64,000 nucleotides of DNA from Bdellovibrionaceae bacterium UBA1609 (GCA_002321895.1 DCMZ01000003.1:399070-463069), one strand, 5' to 3'. Positions 35,714-45,522 are shown, numbered from the stretch's first letter. The notes: a model not told the origin generated them from the letters alone. Numbers and translations are program-made.

Positions 35714-36143
35714 ATAATAGAGACACGTGTTGCAGAGCTTAATGGGTCATGAAATGAATTTATGGCTGCTCAAAAAATGACACCTTTAGCTGTGGACAAC
35801 TCGAAATTCCCCTAGACCATAGTCCCGCTAGAAGCCAAGGATTGTGGATAACTCTGTGGTTTCCTGTATATAACTCCCTATTTAGACCCCCACCTTGTCT
35901 ATATGGACCTATATCTAGGTGTCCTTATTTGACCAATGGAAGTTCTAACTAGACCAATTTTGGAACCACCCGTTTTGTCAGAATCTTACAGGGCCTGTAA
36001 TCTACTGCTGAACGCTGCAGCTGGTTGGTCTTTAAACTCAAAGTTTTCACCGTAGATGCGCCTTAGATGGGCATCGACTCCATCACCGAGATGAAAGCAT
36101 TCCCCACGCTGCCAGGAGAACCTATTTGTGATAGCGTTTGTGG
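35714..36143. other. 430-bp intergenic region with DnaA-box-like and TAGACC motifs
   Basis: I see no coding sequence. It contains TGTGGACAA (35791-35799) and TGTGGATAA (35843-35851, the reverse complement of a perfect TTATCCACA box), TAGACC three times (35813, 35883, 35950) and an imperfect palindrome around ACCTATATCTAGGT at 35907-35920. The promoter of the downstream regulator should lie here. Confidence 0.5.
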
Positions 36144-36773
36144 ATGGACTTCACCACCGAGGAAGAAAAACTTTTTTCCAACACTTTAGTAGAAAAAGGC
36201 AACGTAGATGTACTGCAACGGGGTCAATCCGTTTATCGGGAAGGCGACACTCCTAAAGGGCTTTACTATGTCCGTTCAGGTCTTGTTGGCCTTATAAAAG
36301 TAACTTCTAATGGCAGTGAAAGCCTACTTCGAATTTTCAAACAGGGTCAGTTTTTTGGCCATCGTTCTCTTTTTTCTGAAGAACTATACCACGCCTCCGC
36401 GCAATGCTTAGAACCCACAGAAGTTGTCTTTGTTCCCAAGACAACTGTGTTCTCACTCTTCAAAGAAAAGCCTGAAGCTTACTTTTATTTAGCTCGCGCT
36501 TTAGCAAAAGAACTGCGTCGAGCGGAAAACCGCAGCGTCTTAGTTTCTGAAGCGCAGATACTAGAACGGGTGGCTTCTACTTTATTATTGTTTAAGCGAA
36601 TGCACCCCAAGCACCAATGGACTCGCACTGAAATCGCAAATTACTGTGCTTCAAGAACTCCTACTGTGATTAAGGTCCTGGGAGATTTAGAGTCCAGCGG
36701 AGCCATTTCACAAAATCGACGAGAAATTCAAATTGTCGACGAATCCAAACTCCTTGATTTCATTCAAGAATAA
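36144..36773 (+). CDS. CRP/FNR-family transcriptional regulator
   Basis: The protein of about 209 aa has an N-terminal cyclic-nucleotide-binding fold (VLQRGQSVYREGDTPKGLYYVRSG) and a C-terminal winged HTH (TRTEIANYCASRTPTVIKVLGDLESSGAI). It lacks the N-terminal Cys cluster of FNR. Its only Cys residues are in SAQCLEP and NYCASRT. The ATG at 36144 is favoured over the TTG at 36138, though neither has a clear Shine-Dalgarno. It lies 129 bp upstream of the YeeE-TauE-persulfide-dioxygenase operon on the same strand and is probably its regulator. Confidence 0.88.
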   Translation: MDFTTEEEKLFSNTLVEKGNVDVLQRGQSVYREGDTPKGLYYVRSGLVGLIKVTSNGSESLLRIFKQGQFFGHRSLFSEELYHASAQCLEPTEVVFVPKTTVFSLFKEKPEAYFYLARALAKELRRAENRSVLVSEAQILERVASTLLLFKRMHPKHQWTRTEIANYCASRTPTVIKVLGDLESSGAISQNRREIQIVDESKLLDFIQE

Positions 36774-36818
36774 GTAGCGTGTCTCAAATTAAAACATACA
36801 TTTAAAATTTCTTTCTCC

Positions 36819-36840
36819 CATTATCATCCAGCTGATAATG
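36819..36840. promoter_or_regulatory. inverted repeat upstream of the sulfur operon
   Basis: CATTATCA and TGATAATG form a perfect 8-bp inverted repeat separated by 6 bp. A third copy of the half site, CTGATAAT, lies at 36855-36862, 23 bp (two helical turns) from the right arm. TTATAG at about 36864 could be a -10 box. It is a candidate binding site for the adjacent CRP/FNR-type regulator. Confidence 0.55.
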
Positions 36841-36902
36841 GATATCCACTGACACTGATAATCTTATAGTTGAAGATAAGAATTCGAAAGAAGGGGAAAA
36901 CC

Positions 36903-37340
36903 ATGATTATTGATCTTCAAGCAATAGGATTAGCAACTCTCGGCGGAATCATCATTGGATTGTCCGTGACTGTTATGTTGCTCTTCTCCGGTCGTGTTAC
37001 TGGAATTAGCGGAATTACTTATGGAATACTCACGCAAAGTCAGTGGAAAGAGAGAGCATGGAGACTCTTATTTTTCATAGGCTTGTTAGTCGGGGGAGTT
37101 GGACTTTCCATCATGTATCCTAGCTCTCTAGAAAACACACTTAACATTGAAAACGGAAAACTGGTCATTGCCGGTTTGCTTGTCGGCTTTGGAACTGTAC
37201 TTGGTAATGGTTGTACTAGTGGACACGGTGTGTGTGGGATCAGTCGATTTTCTCTCCGATCCATCACCGCCACCGGAACTTTTATGGTTTTTGGTATGAT
37301 CGCTGTTTTTATCTCTAGACATTTTCTAGGAGGCTTCTAA
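36903..37340 (+). CDS. YeeE/YedE-family sulfur-compound transporter, first half
   Basis: The start at 36903 follows GAAGGGGAAAACC. This 145-aa membrane protein has about four hydrophobic segments and the family motif GNGCTSGHGVCGISRFSLRS (about residues 98-117), whose cysteine is implicated in thiosulfate passage in YeeE/TsuA relatives. The family (PF04143) often comes as two adjacent half-proteins, as here. It ends in TAATG, sharing one base with the next gene. Confidence 0.88.
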   Translation: MIIDLQAIGLATLGGIIIGLSVTVMLLFSGRVTGISGITYGILTQSQWKERAWRLLFFIGLLVGGVGLSIMYPSSLENTLNIENGKLVIAGLLVGFGTVLGNGCTSGHGVCGISRFSLRSITATGTFMVFGMIAVFISRHFLGGF

Positions 37341-37771
37341 TGAATCGATATACCGTTGCTTTATTAGCCGGAATTTTATTTGCCATCGGACTTGGTGTTT
37401 CAGGAATGACTCAGCCACAAAAAGTGATCGGGTTCCTTGATATCACGGGCGACTGGAACCCAGCACTCGCTTTTGTAATGATTGGGGCTATTGGATTTCA
37501 CGCCGTCACCTATCGTTGGGTTACAAAACGATCTTCGCCTATTTTGGAAGATCAGTTTCACCTCCCGACAAGTTCCGACTTGACGCCTAGCCTGCTCATT
37601 GGCGCAGCCCTATTTGGTACTGGCTGGGGGCTTGGTGGTTTTTGTCCAGGACCAGGCATTGCTAGCATTGCTTCGGGAAATACTCAGAGTTTTATTTTTG
37701 TGGGTTCTATGATTGCGGGCATGCTGTTGTTTCGACTTTCTAAACCTTTGATAGATAAGTTTTTACCTTAG
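37340..37771 (+). CDS. YeeE/YedE-family sulfur-compound transporter, second half
   Basis: This 143-aa membrane protein is the partner half-transporter. The motifs ALLAGILFAIGLGVSGMTQP and GTGWGLGGFCPGPGIASIAS are typical of the second YeeE/YedE-like unit; the Cys in GGFCPGP matches the conserved thiosulfate-path Cys. It is coupled to the preceding gene and lies 9 bp before the TauE/SafE gene. Confidence 0.88.
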   Translation: MNRYTVALLAGILFAIGLGVSGMTQPQKVIGFLDITGDWNPALAFVMIGAIGFHAVTYRWVTKRSSPILEDQFHLPTSSDLTPSLLIGAALFGTGWGLGGFCPGPGIASIASGNTQSFIFVGSMIAGMLLFRLSKPLIDKFLP

Positions 37772-37780
37772 GGGCTTATA

Positions 37781-38587
37781 ATGGAATTCGCTGGATATTT
37801 TTTAACATTAATTATGGGTGTTTCTTTAGGTCTACTTGGCGGAGGCGGCTCCATCTTAACCGTACCTATTTTAATTTACTTGTTTAAAATTAACCCTGTG
37901 GATGCCACTGCTTATTCCCTGTTCATCGTTGGACTCGCCGCTGGTTTTGGTGGATTTAAGAAAGCCAAAGAGGGTTACGTAAATTTTAAAGTGGGTGCCA
38001 TTTTTGCCACTCCAGCTTTTATGGGTGTGTTCTTAGCAAGGGCTTATATCATTCCTAAACTACCTGACACTTTGTTTTCCATGGGAAGCTTTGTCGTTAC
38101 TAAAGGTGTTTTAATCATGTTGATATTTGCCATCATGATGATCGCTGCATCGGTGACTATGATTAAAGGAAGAAAAGAAACCATAGCAACTAGTGATGTC
38201 AGCTCCGACCCAAAAACACTTAACTTCCCACTGATAGGCCTAGAAGGTTTAGTTGTCGGACTTCTCACAGGATTTGTTGGAGCCGGTGGTGGTTTTCTTA
38301 TTATCCCAGCTTTAGTTGTCCTTGCCGGCCTAAATATGAAGGTAGCTGTAGGCACATCGCTAATGATTATATCTGTGAAATCTCTTTTAGGATTTTTAGG
38401 TGATGTCATGGTGAATTCCAACGTGGATTGGACTTTTCTTTTAATCTTATCTGGGCTTTCTGTGGTCGGTATCTTTATTGGTTCCTACCTGTCCCAATTC
38501 GTTTCAGATAAAAAGCTGAAACAGGCTTTTGGTTACTTTGTTTTAATTATGGGTACCTTTATTCTTGCCCAACAAATTTACAGTTAA
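37781..38587 (+). CDS. TauE/SafE-family sulfite/organosulfonate exporter
   Basis: This is a 268-aa membrane protein with about eight segments. The TauE/SafE repeats are clear: MGVSLGLLGGGGSILTVPIL and its second copy, GLLTGFVGAGGGFLIIPALV. In persulfide operons this protein is thought to export sulfite produced by persulfide oxidation. It is the third gene of the operon. Confidence 0.92.
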   Translation: MEFAGYFLTLIMGVSLGLLGGGGSILTVPILIYLFKINPVDATAYSLFIVGLAAGFGGFKKAKEGYVNFKVGAIFATPAFMGVFLARAYIIPKLPDTLFSMGSFVVTKGVLIMLIFAIMMIAASVTMIKGRKETIATSDVSSDPKTLNFPLIGLEGLVVGLLTGFVGAGGGFLIIPALVVLAGLNMKVAVGTSLMIISVKSLLGFLGDVMVNSNVDWTFLLILSGLSVVGIFIGSYLSQFVSDKKLKQAFGYFVLIMGTFILAQQIYS

Positions 38588-38605
38588 TACTCCAAGGAGG
38601 ATATT

Positions 38606-39469
38606 ATGAAAATCAAAGAATTTTACGACGAACCCACCTTCACTCTCTCCTACGTGGCCTATGATGAGGAAACTAAAGATGCTGTCATTATAGATCCCGT
38701 TTTGGATTACGAACCTCAAGGCTCAACTATAGCTGAAGAAACCGCAGACAAGATCTTAGGTTTTGTTGATGAATTAAAGTTGAATGTTCACTTTATAATT
38801 GAAACACACGCTCACGCAGATCATTTAACTTCAGCGCAATATCTAAAAGGAAAACTGCCTCAAGCTATAACTGTTATTCATGAAAACATTAAAATAGTTC
38901 AGTCCACTTTTAAAGACATCTTCAACTTTGATGATTCCTTTGACGTTGAAGGAAAAACTTTTGATAGACTCGTCAAAGACAATGATGTGTTAGAGGCCGG
39001 CTCGCTGAAAATTAAAGCCCTTCACACTCCAGGACACACTCCTGCCTGCACAAGTTATTTGATAAATGAAAAAGCTCTTTTTACCGGTGACGCCATTTTT
39101 ATGCCTGATTTCGGAACTGGTCGATGTGACTTTCCTGCGGGTAGCGCAGAGGATCTTTATAATTCTATAACTACTAAAATCTTCAGTTTACCGGATGAGA
39201 CAGAGATCTATGTGGGTCATGATTACCAACCCAATGGTCGAGATTTGGAATTTAAAACCACTGTAGGCGACCAAAAGACGTCGAATGTGCACATTAAAGA
39301 AGATATCAGCAAAGAGGAATTCTTAAAGTTTAGAACTGCTCGAGATAAAACTCTAATGGCACCAAAATTATTGTTGGCTAGCGTACAAGTGAATATTCAA
39401 AATGGCATTTTCCCTAAAGCGGAAAGCAACGGCCTGTCTTACTTGAAAATTCCAGTACGACACGAATAA
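38606..39469 (+). CDS. persulfide dioxygenase-like MBL-fold enzyme (Blh/ETHE1 type)
   Basis: The 287-aa protein belongs to the metallo-beta-lactamase fold. The metal motif is THAHADH (His68, His70, Asp72, His73), with HTPGHTPACTSY, GDAIFMPDFGTGRCDFPAGS and YVGHDYQPNG giving the remaining ligands. GTGRCDFPxGS and YxGHDYxP are typical of the Blh/ETHE1 sulfur dioxygenase family, which oxidises glutathione or protein persulfides to sulfite. Translation starts at a strong AAGGAGGATATT. Gene content (YeeE pair, TauE, Blh) matches the bigR operon of Xylella/Agrobacterium, a hydrogen sulfide detoxification operon. Confidence 0.88.
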   Translation: MKIKEFYDEPTFTLSYVAYDEETKDAVIIDPVLDYEPQGSTIAEETADKILGFVDELKLNVHFIIETHAHADHLTSAQYLKGKLPQAITVIHENIKIVQSTFKDIFNFDDSFDVEGKTFDRLVKDNDVLEAGSLKIKALHTPGHTPACTSYLINEKALFTGDAIFMPDFGTGRCDFPAGSAEDLYNSITTKIFSLPDETEIYVGHDYQPNGRDLEFKTTVGDQKTSNVHIKEDISKEEFLKFRTARDKTLMAPKLLLASVQVNIQNGIFPKAESNGLSYLKIPVRHE

Positions 39470-39474
39470 AACTA

Positions 39475-40044
39475 TTAATGAGCTTTGAATAGAGTTTGAA
39501 CTCTTTTAATCATTCTCACCAATGAGGAGTCTAAATCTTCTTTAAGAGACTCCTCAAAGGTGAACCATTTTAAATCATGGCTCTCTTCACTGATGGCAAA
39601 ATTCTCATGGGGAGCTTGCATTAAAAAACGAACATCAAAATGTAAATGCTCTGGAACATCACCAAAAACGGGAATAGTGTGAATATCTAAATCGAATATC
39701 TGGTCCGATAAAAACTGGATACCATCAATTCCTGTTTCTTCCCAAGCCTCTTTAGCTGCCACTCGCATAGGATCAGAATCTCCATCCGCATGACCACCCG
39801 GCTGCAACCAACAATTGAGCTTTTTGTGTAAGGTAAGAATGACTTTAGTTTTGTCGGGATTAACTACCAATGTCGATCCCGTAATATGTCCCACAAGATG
39901 AGACCGTTTAAAACATTCGTCGGAGGAATCCAGAAACTCTAAAAATCGATTTTTAAAATCAATTTGCTCTGGATCCTGCGTTTCATACCGATCAATTAAA
40001 GATTTAATCGTAGTTTTATCTACCATTTTTGAACTAAGAATCAC
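39475..40044 (-). CDS. Nudix hydrolase
   Basis: The 189-aa protein contains a Nudix box, [20 protein letters not shown] then ETGI (about residues 83-106), which departs from the consensus at REU (KEA) but keeps the EExG core that binds metal. The substrate is unknown. GTG is the first codon (an ATG at 40026 is an alternative); it overlaps the end of sdhB by 11 bp, and its stop is 5 bp from the persulfide dioxygenase stop on the other strand. Confidence 0.82.
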   Translation of the reverse strand: MILSSKMVDKTTIKSLIDRYETQDPEQIDFKNRFLEFLDSSDECFKRSHLVGHITGSTLVVNPDKTKVILTLHKKLNCWLQPGGHADGDSDPMRVAAKEAWEETGIDGIQFLSDQIFDLDIHTIPVFGDVPEHLHFDVRFLMQAPHENFAISEESHDLKWFTFEESLKEDLDSSLVRMIKRVQTLFKAH

Positions 40045-40804
40045 GCTTTCGACTAGAAGCCGTAGCGAACTCCCTATACATTTTGGAGATATGCTCTAAT
40101 GGAATTTCCTTTGGACACGCAGCAGAGCAAGCTCCCGTATTTGTACAAGCACCAAACGCTTCCGAGTCCATTTGCGCTACCATGGCAAGCGCACGCTCTT
40201 CCCGCTCGGGCTGACCCTGGGGTAACAATGCCAAGTGAGCAATTTTTGCTGAAGTAAACAAAGAGGCCGAAGCATTTTTACAGGCAGCCACACACGCACC
40301 ACAGCCAATACAAGCGGCAGCATTAAAAGCCATGTCCGCGTCCTGCTTGCGCACGGGCAAATTGTTGGCATCTTGAGCGTTTCCAGTGTTAACGGAAACA
40401 TAACCACCCGCTTGCTGGATACGATCAAACGAAGTTCGATCTACAACTAAATCACGAATGACAGGAAATGCTTTCGCTCTAAAAGGTTCTATCACAACGC
40501 GATCTCCATCTTTGAAGCTTCGCATATGCAACTGACAAGTGGTCGTTGCTTTTTGAGGACCATGGGGATCACCATTTATCACCATCGAACATGTTCCACA
40601 AATCCCTTCTCGGCAATCGTGGTCAAACTCTACGGGTCTCTTCCCCTCTTTAATGAGCTTCGTATTTAGAACATCCATCATTTCTAAAAAACTCATATCG
40701 GGAGTCACTTGCTCGAGAGAGTATTTTAAAAAGTGACCTTTTTCATTAGGACCCTCTTGCTGCCAAACCTCTAAATGTATTGTCATATTTCCATCTTTAG
40801 ACAT
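40034..40804 (-). CDS. sdhB: succinate dehydrogenase/fumarate reductase iron-sulfur subunit
   Basis: SdhB passes electrons from the flavoprotein to the membrane cytochrome. The 256-aa protein carries the [2Fe-2S] ligands ([11 protein letters not shown]), a [4Fe-4S] motif ([15 protein letters not shown]) and a [3Fe-4S]-type motif ([15 protein letters not shown]). AGAGGTACAAA precedes the start codon at 40804. It is the third gene of sdhC-sdhA-sdhB, 10 bp after sdhA. Confidence 0.96.
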   Translation of the reverse strand: MSKDGNMTIHLEVWQQEGPNEKGHFLKYSLEQVTPDMSFLEMMDVLNTKLIKEGKRPVEFDHDCREGICGTCSMVINGDPHGPQKATTTCQLHMRSFKDGDRVVIEPFRAKAFPVIRDLVVDRTSFDRIQQAGGYVSVNTGNAQDANNLPVRKQDADMAFNAAACIGCGACVAACKNASASLFTSAKIAHLALLPQGQPEREERALAMVAQMDSEAFGACTNTGACSAACPKEIPLEHISKMYREFATASSRKRDS

Positions 40805-40814
40805 TTTGTACCTC

Positions 40815-42740
40815 TTACTTATAGCTACGAGTCTTCAACTCTACGAATTCAAAATCCAATTTCTTTTTATGAAGGGTAAATGACGGCTTTTCAGAATTAC
40901 CCCCGTATTCCCAAGCCGAAACATGACAATAATTTTTATCATCACGAAGAGCTTCATTTTCAGGAGTTTGAAATTCCTCTCTAAAGTGTCCGCCACAAGA
41001 TTCGTTTCTAGTTAACGCATCGTTAGCCATCATTTCAGCCATCTCTAAAAAGTCCGCCACTCGACCGGCTTTTTCAAGTTCTGAATTCTTGTAGTTCTTT
41101 TCTCCAGGCACTTTCACGTTTTGCCAAAACTCATTTCTAAGTTCGCCAATCTTGCTAATCACGTCTTTAAGCCCTTGTTCATTTCTCGACATGCCAATTT
41201 TATCCCATGCGAGTAGACCTAATTCCATATGAAACTCATCAACGGTTTTATTTCCATTTACCCCAAGGAGTTTATCCAACTTTGCTGCGACTTCCGCACG
41301 ACTATCCTTAAACTCATCTTGATCTGCACTTACCTCAGGTAGGTTCGCATTGGCTAGATAGTTGGCTAAAGTGTAAGGGATCACAAAATAACCATCTGCT
41401 AGACCTTGCATCAATGCCGAAGCGCCAAGACGGTTAGCTCCATGATCAGAGAAGTTCGCTTCTCCTAAAACATGTAGTCCCGGAATAGTAGATTGCAGAT
41501 CGTAATCCACCCACAAACCACCCATTGTATAATGAACGGCCGGAAAAATCCGCATAGGTGTTTTATAGGGATTCTCGCCCGTGATCTTTTCATACATCTG
41601 GAACAAGTTACCGTATTTTGCACTCACGGCCTTTTCACCCATGCGCTTTATTGCATCTGAGAAATCCAAATAAACAGCGACACCGGTTTTACCCACGCCT
41701 CTGTTTTCGTCCACTCTAAACTTAGCTTGGCGAGAAGCTACATCCCGCGGTACCAAGTTACCAAAACTCGGATATATGCGTTCTAAATAGTAATCTCTTT
41801 CAGAATCCGGAATATCCAATGGTGATCGCTTATCTCCCACTTCTTTAGGTACCCAAATCCGACCATCGTTACGTAATGACTCAGACATCAAAGTTAACTT
41901 GGACTGATAGTGCCCGGAGACAGGGATGCAAGTCGGATGAATCTGCGTGTAACAAGGATTGGCAAAGTAAGCGCCTTTCTTGTGGCATCGATAGGCCGCC
42001 GTTACGTTGGATCCCATGGCATTAGTTGAAAGATAAAATACATTACCATATCCACCTGTACACAATAGCACTGCATGGCCGGTATGAGTTTCAATCTCAC
42101 CTGTGTTTAAATTTCGTACCGTAATCCCTCGAGCAACGCCATCAACGGTGACAAGATCCAACATTTCTCGCCGAGAATACATTTCGATATTCCCTTTGGC
42201 GATCTGTCGGTTCATAGCTGCATAAGCGCCTAACAATAGCTGTTGTCCCGTTTGTCCTCGGGCATAGAAAGTTCTTGAAACCTGTGCTCCACCAAAGGAA
42301 CGGTTATCTAAGTAGCCACCGTATTCTCTAGCAAAAGGTACCCCTTGAGCTACACACTGATCGATAATATTGTTCGCCACTTGAGCCAGACGATAAACAT
42401 TGGCTTCTCTGGAGCGGTAGTCACCACCTTTAATCGTGTCATAAAAAAGGTTGTAAACACTATCACCATCGTTGGGATAGTTCTTCGCAGCGTTAATACC
42501 ACCCTGAGCGGCAATAGAATGGGCTCGTCTTGGACTATCTTGAATACAAAACGATTTAACGTTGTATCCCAACTCAGCCAGCGTCGCCGCTGCGGAGCCT
42601 CCGGCGAGTCCCGTTCCAACAACTATAATATCAAACTTACGTTTATTCGCCGGGTTCACTCGACTGTAATCGTTTCGAGCCCTTTCCCACTTAGATTCCA
42701 GTGGGCCGCTAGGTATTTTATCTTCGAAGTTTACTGACAT
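40815..42740 (-). CDS. sdhA: succinate dehydrogenase/fumarate reductase flavoprotein subunit
   Basis: SdhA oxidises succinate to fumarate with covalently bound FAD. The 641-aa protein has the dinucleotide loop [20 protein letters not shown], the FAD-His region [20 protein letters not shown], and the substrate-binding blocks [20 protein letters not shown] and [18 protein letters not shown]. The long form with [20 protein letters not shown] is characteristic of the b558-type enzymes found in Bacteroidota and deltaproteobacterial relatives. Confidence 0.97.
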   Translation of the reverse strand: MSVNFEDKIPSGPLESKWERARNDYSRVNPANKRKFDIIVVGTGLAGGSAAATLAELGYNVKSFCIQDSPRRAHSIAAQGGINAAKNYPNDGDSVYNLFYDTIKGGDYRSREANVYRLAQVANNIIDQCVAQGVPFAREYGGYLDNRSFGGAQVSRTFYARGQTGQQLLLGAYAAMNRQIAKGNIEMYSRREMLDLVTVDGVARGITVRNLNTGEIETHTGHAVLLCTGGYGNVFYLSTNAMGSNVTAAYRCHKKGAYFANPCYTQIHPTCIPVSGHYQSKLTLMSESLRNDGRIWVPKEVGDKRSPLDIPDSERDYYLERIYPSFGNLVPRDVASRQAKFRVDENRGVGKTGVAVYLDFSDAIKRMGEKAVSAKYGNLFQMYEKITGENPYKTPMRIFPAVHYTMGGLWVDYDLQSTIPGLHVLGEANFSDHGANRLGASALMQGLADGYFVIPYTLANYLANANLPEVSADQDEFKDSRAEVAAKLDKLLGVNGNKTVDEFHMELGLLAWDKIGMSRNEQGLKDVISKIGELRNEFWQNVKVPGEKNYKNSELEKAGRVADFLEMAEMMANDALTRNESCGGHFREEFQTPENEALRDDKNYCHVSAWEYGGNSEKPSFTLHKKKLDFEFVELKTRSYK

Positions 42741-42752
42741 GTGATTTACCTC

Positions 42753-43421
42753 TTATAGAAAAAAGAAAATGTATAGGGGTTGAGAAATAAAACCAAAACC
42801 AACAAAAGCGGCATAGGCAAAACCCGCACACTTAATTTTTGGCTCATATTGTGGATGATTAAATCCCAGCGATTTAAACGAGGATTGAAAACCATGACTT
42901 AGGTGCATAGTTAAAATCACTAAACATCCCAGATAACCCACTACATAAAGTGGCTGATTGAACTTTTCCACCATCAATTGAAACAAGTCTCTTACGACCA
43001 ATCCATCGTACTCTACTGTGTAAACAGTACCCCACTTAAAGGTGATTAAGTGTAGAATTAAAAATACTAGAATTATAATTCCCTGATGAGCCATGGTCTT
43101 TTGTACAAGCGTCGTCTTTTTTTCACCACTGGCACTGACGGCGTAAGCTTGAGGGCGAGATTTTTTATTATGTATGGTGAGTTTAATCGTTAAAACGATG
43201 TGCCCCACGAACATCGCCACCAAACCCGCTTCAGCCACATAAATCAATGGATTTGAAACTAATTTGTAGGCATACATATTGTAAGCCTCTGGGCCTATGA
43301 AAATAATGAGATTCCCGAGCATGTGTGTAAAAACAAATCCACACAAAAGTAAACCCATCAGACCCACGATCTGCTTTTGTCCCACGGTGGATTTAAAATA
43401 TCCGGCGTTGAGCTTTGCCAT
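42753..43421 (-). CDS. sdhC: succinate dehydrogenase cytochrome b558 subunit
   Basis: This 222-aa membrane protein carries the hemes and the quinone site. The ATG at 43421 follows AAGGATGTCATTC; the ORF opens 21 bp earlier without a signal. Five hydrophobic segments are visible, with candidate heme-ligand His in FVFTHMLGNLI, FVGHIVLTIKL and GIIILVFLILHLITF. It starts the sdhCAB operon. A single-subunit anchor (no SdhD) fits the b558/FrdC-like class. Confidence 0.9.
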   Translation of the reverse strand: MAKLNAGYFKSTVGQKQIVGLMGLLLCGFVFTHMLGNLIIFIGPEAYNMYAYKLVSNPLIYVAEAGLVAMFVGHIVLTIKLTIHNKKSRPQAYAVSASGEKKTTLVQKTMAHQGIIILVFLILHLITFKWGTVYTVEYDGLVVRDLFQLMVEKFNQPLYVVGYLGCLVILTMHLSHGFQSSFKSLGFNHPQYEPKIKCAGFAYAAFVGFGFISQPLYIFFFL

Positions 43422-43729
43422 GAATGACATCCTTCTTTGCAAACTAATTGAATTGTTACTGACTATTAAAGGTAACTCGATGCCTATAAATTGTCTATCC
43501 CACTGGACTTTTCAGAAATTACTTTGAAATGAATATAGTTCCTTTTCCATTTGAAAGCGCTGAATCCCCTTATTGTAAATAGCCCTCAATAAGACCCCCA
43601 TATCTGTGCTTATTTTTTATACATTGCACTTTTTTGATTGCCCCCGCCCATGGCAAGGAGTGGATTGCGTTTTGTGGGGGCTTTGTCTATATATGGCCTT
43701 TATGTTTTTTTGCTACTCTAGGAGAGACA
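43422..43729. other. 308-bp divergent promoter region of sdhC and etfB with a structured leader
   Basis: I see no coding sequence. GCCCCC (43640-43645) and GGGGGC (43676-43681) form a stem around GCAA/TTGC-containing sequence just upstream of etfB. TATACA at about 43619 could be the etfB -10. No known riboswitch is recognised. Confidence 0.4.
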
Positions 43730-44503
43730 ATGAAGATATTTGTTTGCATTAAACAAGTTCCCGACACGGAAACTAAAATTCAGATCAGCGGCGATACTCC
43801 CGGTCTCGATTCGGCCAAATGGATTATGAATCCCTATGACGAATTTGCTGTGGAAGAGGCCCTTAAACTTAAAGCCGCTAAAGGTGGAGACTCCAAGGTG
43901 ACTGTGATTACACTAGGACCTAAGAAGCGCGCCACAGATGCATTGCGAACAGCCCTTGCAATGGGAGCCGATGAAGCCATATTAATTGACGCTCCTGAAA
44001 CCACGGACGCCTTTGCAACGGCCAAAGCTTTAGCTAAAGCCATTTCTGACGAAGGTGGCGCTGATCAAATCTTTACCGGTAAACAGTCCATTGACCAAAA
44101 CAACTCTAGCGTCACCCAGATGTTAGCCTCGCACTTAGGTGCTCCTCATGCTCTCGTTGTGGGTAAGTATGAGGCTGGTGATGGCAAAGTCACTGTTGAA
44201 AGAGAAGTTGAGGGCGGAACAAAAGAAGTTATTGAGCTCACTGGTACTAATGTTGTAGGCGCAAACAAAGGCCTTAACAAACCTCGTTATGCCAGCCTAC
44301 CAGGTATTATGAAAGCGAAGAAAAAACCCGTTAAAGAACTCGAGCTTTCCGCTCTGGGAGTGACGGACACAGATATTAAAATCACTTTTTCTGACTTCCA
44401 ACTTCCTCCAGAAAAACCACCGGTAAAAATGATCGATGGGGAGCCTGGTGCTCAGTCCACCGAACTAGTTAAACTGCTTCGTGAAGAAGCCAAAGTCATT
44501 TAA
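43730..44503 (+). CDS. etfB: electron transfer flavoprotein subunit beta
   Basis: EtfB binds AMP and, with EtfA, carries electrons from acyl-CoA dehydrogenases towards the quinone pool. The ATG at 43730 follows AGGAGAGACA and gives the family start MKIFVCIKQVPDTETKIQIS; the ORF extension to 43634 is not coding. The 257-aa protein contains NPYDEFAVEEALKLK, the AMP-binding-loop region (IFTGKQSIDQNNSSVTQMLA) and the recognition-loop region (KPRYASLPGIMKAKKKPV). Confidence 0.96.
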   Translation: MKIFVCIKQVPDTETKIQISGDTPGLDSAKWIMNPYDEFAVEEALKLKAAKGGDSKVTVITLGPKKRATDALRTALAMGADEAILIDAPETTDAFATAKALAKAISDEGGADQIFTGKQSIDQNNSSVTQMLASHLGAPHALVVGKYEAGDGKVTVEREVEGGTKEVIELTGTNVVGANKGLNKPRYASLPGIMKAKKKPVKELELSALGVTDTDIKITFSDFQLPPEKPPVKMIDGEPGAQSTELVKLLREEAKVI

Positions 44504-44515
44504 GGAGCATTGATC

Positions 44516-45481
44516 ATGGCTAAAGTATTTGTTTTTTGTGAATTCCAAAATGGTGAGCCCAAAAAAGGGGCTCTTGAACTACTCACCGCTGCAAAAAAGT
44601 CTGGAAACGACGTCGTTGCGCTCTGTTTAGGCGAAGGTGCCAAAGAAGTTGCGAGCAAGCTGGGTGGATTTGGCGCCAGTAAGGTATTGGTCAACGATTC
44701 TGCTGATCTTACTACTTACAACTCTGAAAAGTACGCGGATGTGATTGCCACTGCAATTACCGCTGAAAACGCAGATATCGTATTGGCATCGGGCTCCATG
44801 CTAGCGAAAGATGTCTTTCCAAGAGTTGGAGCTGCATTAGAGTCCGGCGTGGCCAGTGACTGTACTGAACTCACTATAAATGGTGCCGATGTAGTCGCCC
44901 GCAAACCACTCTACGCAGGAAAGTGTTCTGCGCAGGTGAATTTTCAAAACTCAAAACACAAAATTGTACTCATGCGAGCGAATCAGTTGCCAGTGGATGA
45001 AGCCGATACTGGTGCCACTGCAAGTGTTGAGGATATCAACTTTGAAGCTAAAGATTTAAACACTATTGTTAAAGAGGTCGTTAAAGGTGCCAGTGAGAAA
45101 TTAGATCTCACCGAAGCCAATATCATTGTCAGCGGCGGAAGAGGAATGCGCGATCCGGAAGGTTATAAAATCCTCGAACCTTTAGCCGAGACTTTGGGAG
45201 CCACTCTGGGAGCTTCCCGAGCTATCGTTGACGCTGAGTGGGTGCCTCATAGTTACCAAGTGGGGCAAACGGGCAAAACTGTTGCACCAACTCTTTACAT
45301 TGCTTGTGGTATTTCAGGCGCCATTCAACACTTAGCTGGTATGACTGGCTCTAAAGTGATTGTTGCAATCAATAAAGACCCTGAAGCGCCAATTTTTAAA
45401 AAGGCCAACTACGGAATCGTCGGTGATGTATTTGAAGTGATTCCTAAACTCAACGAAGAATTTCAAAAAGTTCTCAATTAA
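44516..45481 (+). CDS. etfA: electron transfer flavoprotein subunit alpha
   Basis: EtfA binds FAD. The ATG at 44516 (AAGGAG upstream) is preferred to the TTG at 44510. The 321-aa protein shows the diagnostic C-terminal FAD motifs IIVSGGRGMRDPEGY, GASRAIVDAEWVPHSYQVGQ and GKTVAPTLYIACGISGAIQH, then KDPEAPIFKKANYGIVGD. It is 12 bp after etfB and cotranscribed. Confidence 0.97.
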   Translation: MAKVFVFCEFQNGEPKKGALELLTAAKKSGNDVVALCLGEGAKEVASKLGGFGASKVLVNDSADLTTYNSEKYADVIATAITAENADIVLASGSMLAKDVFPRVGAALESGVASDCTELTINGADVVARKPLYAGKCSAQVNFQNSKHKIVLMRANQLPVDEADTGATASVEDINFEAKDLNTIVKEVVKGASEKLDLTEANIIVSGGRGMRDPEGYKILEPLAETLGATLGASRAIVDAEWVPHSYQVGQTGKTVAPTLYIACGISGAIQHLAGMTGSKVIVAINKDPEAPIFKKANYGIVGDVFEVIPKLNEEFQKVLN

Positions 45482-45522
45482 TTATTACGGAGGGCCTCGG
45501 GTGATCCACTCGAGGCACACCC

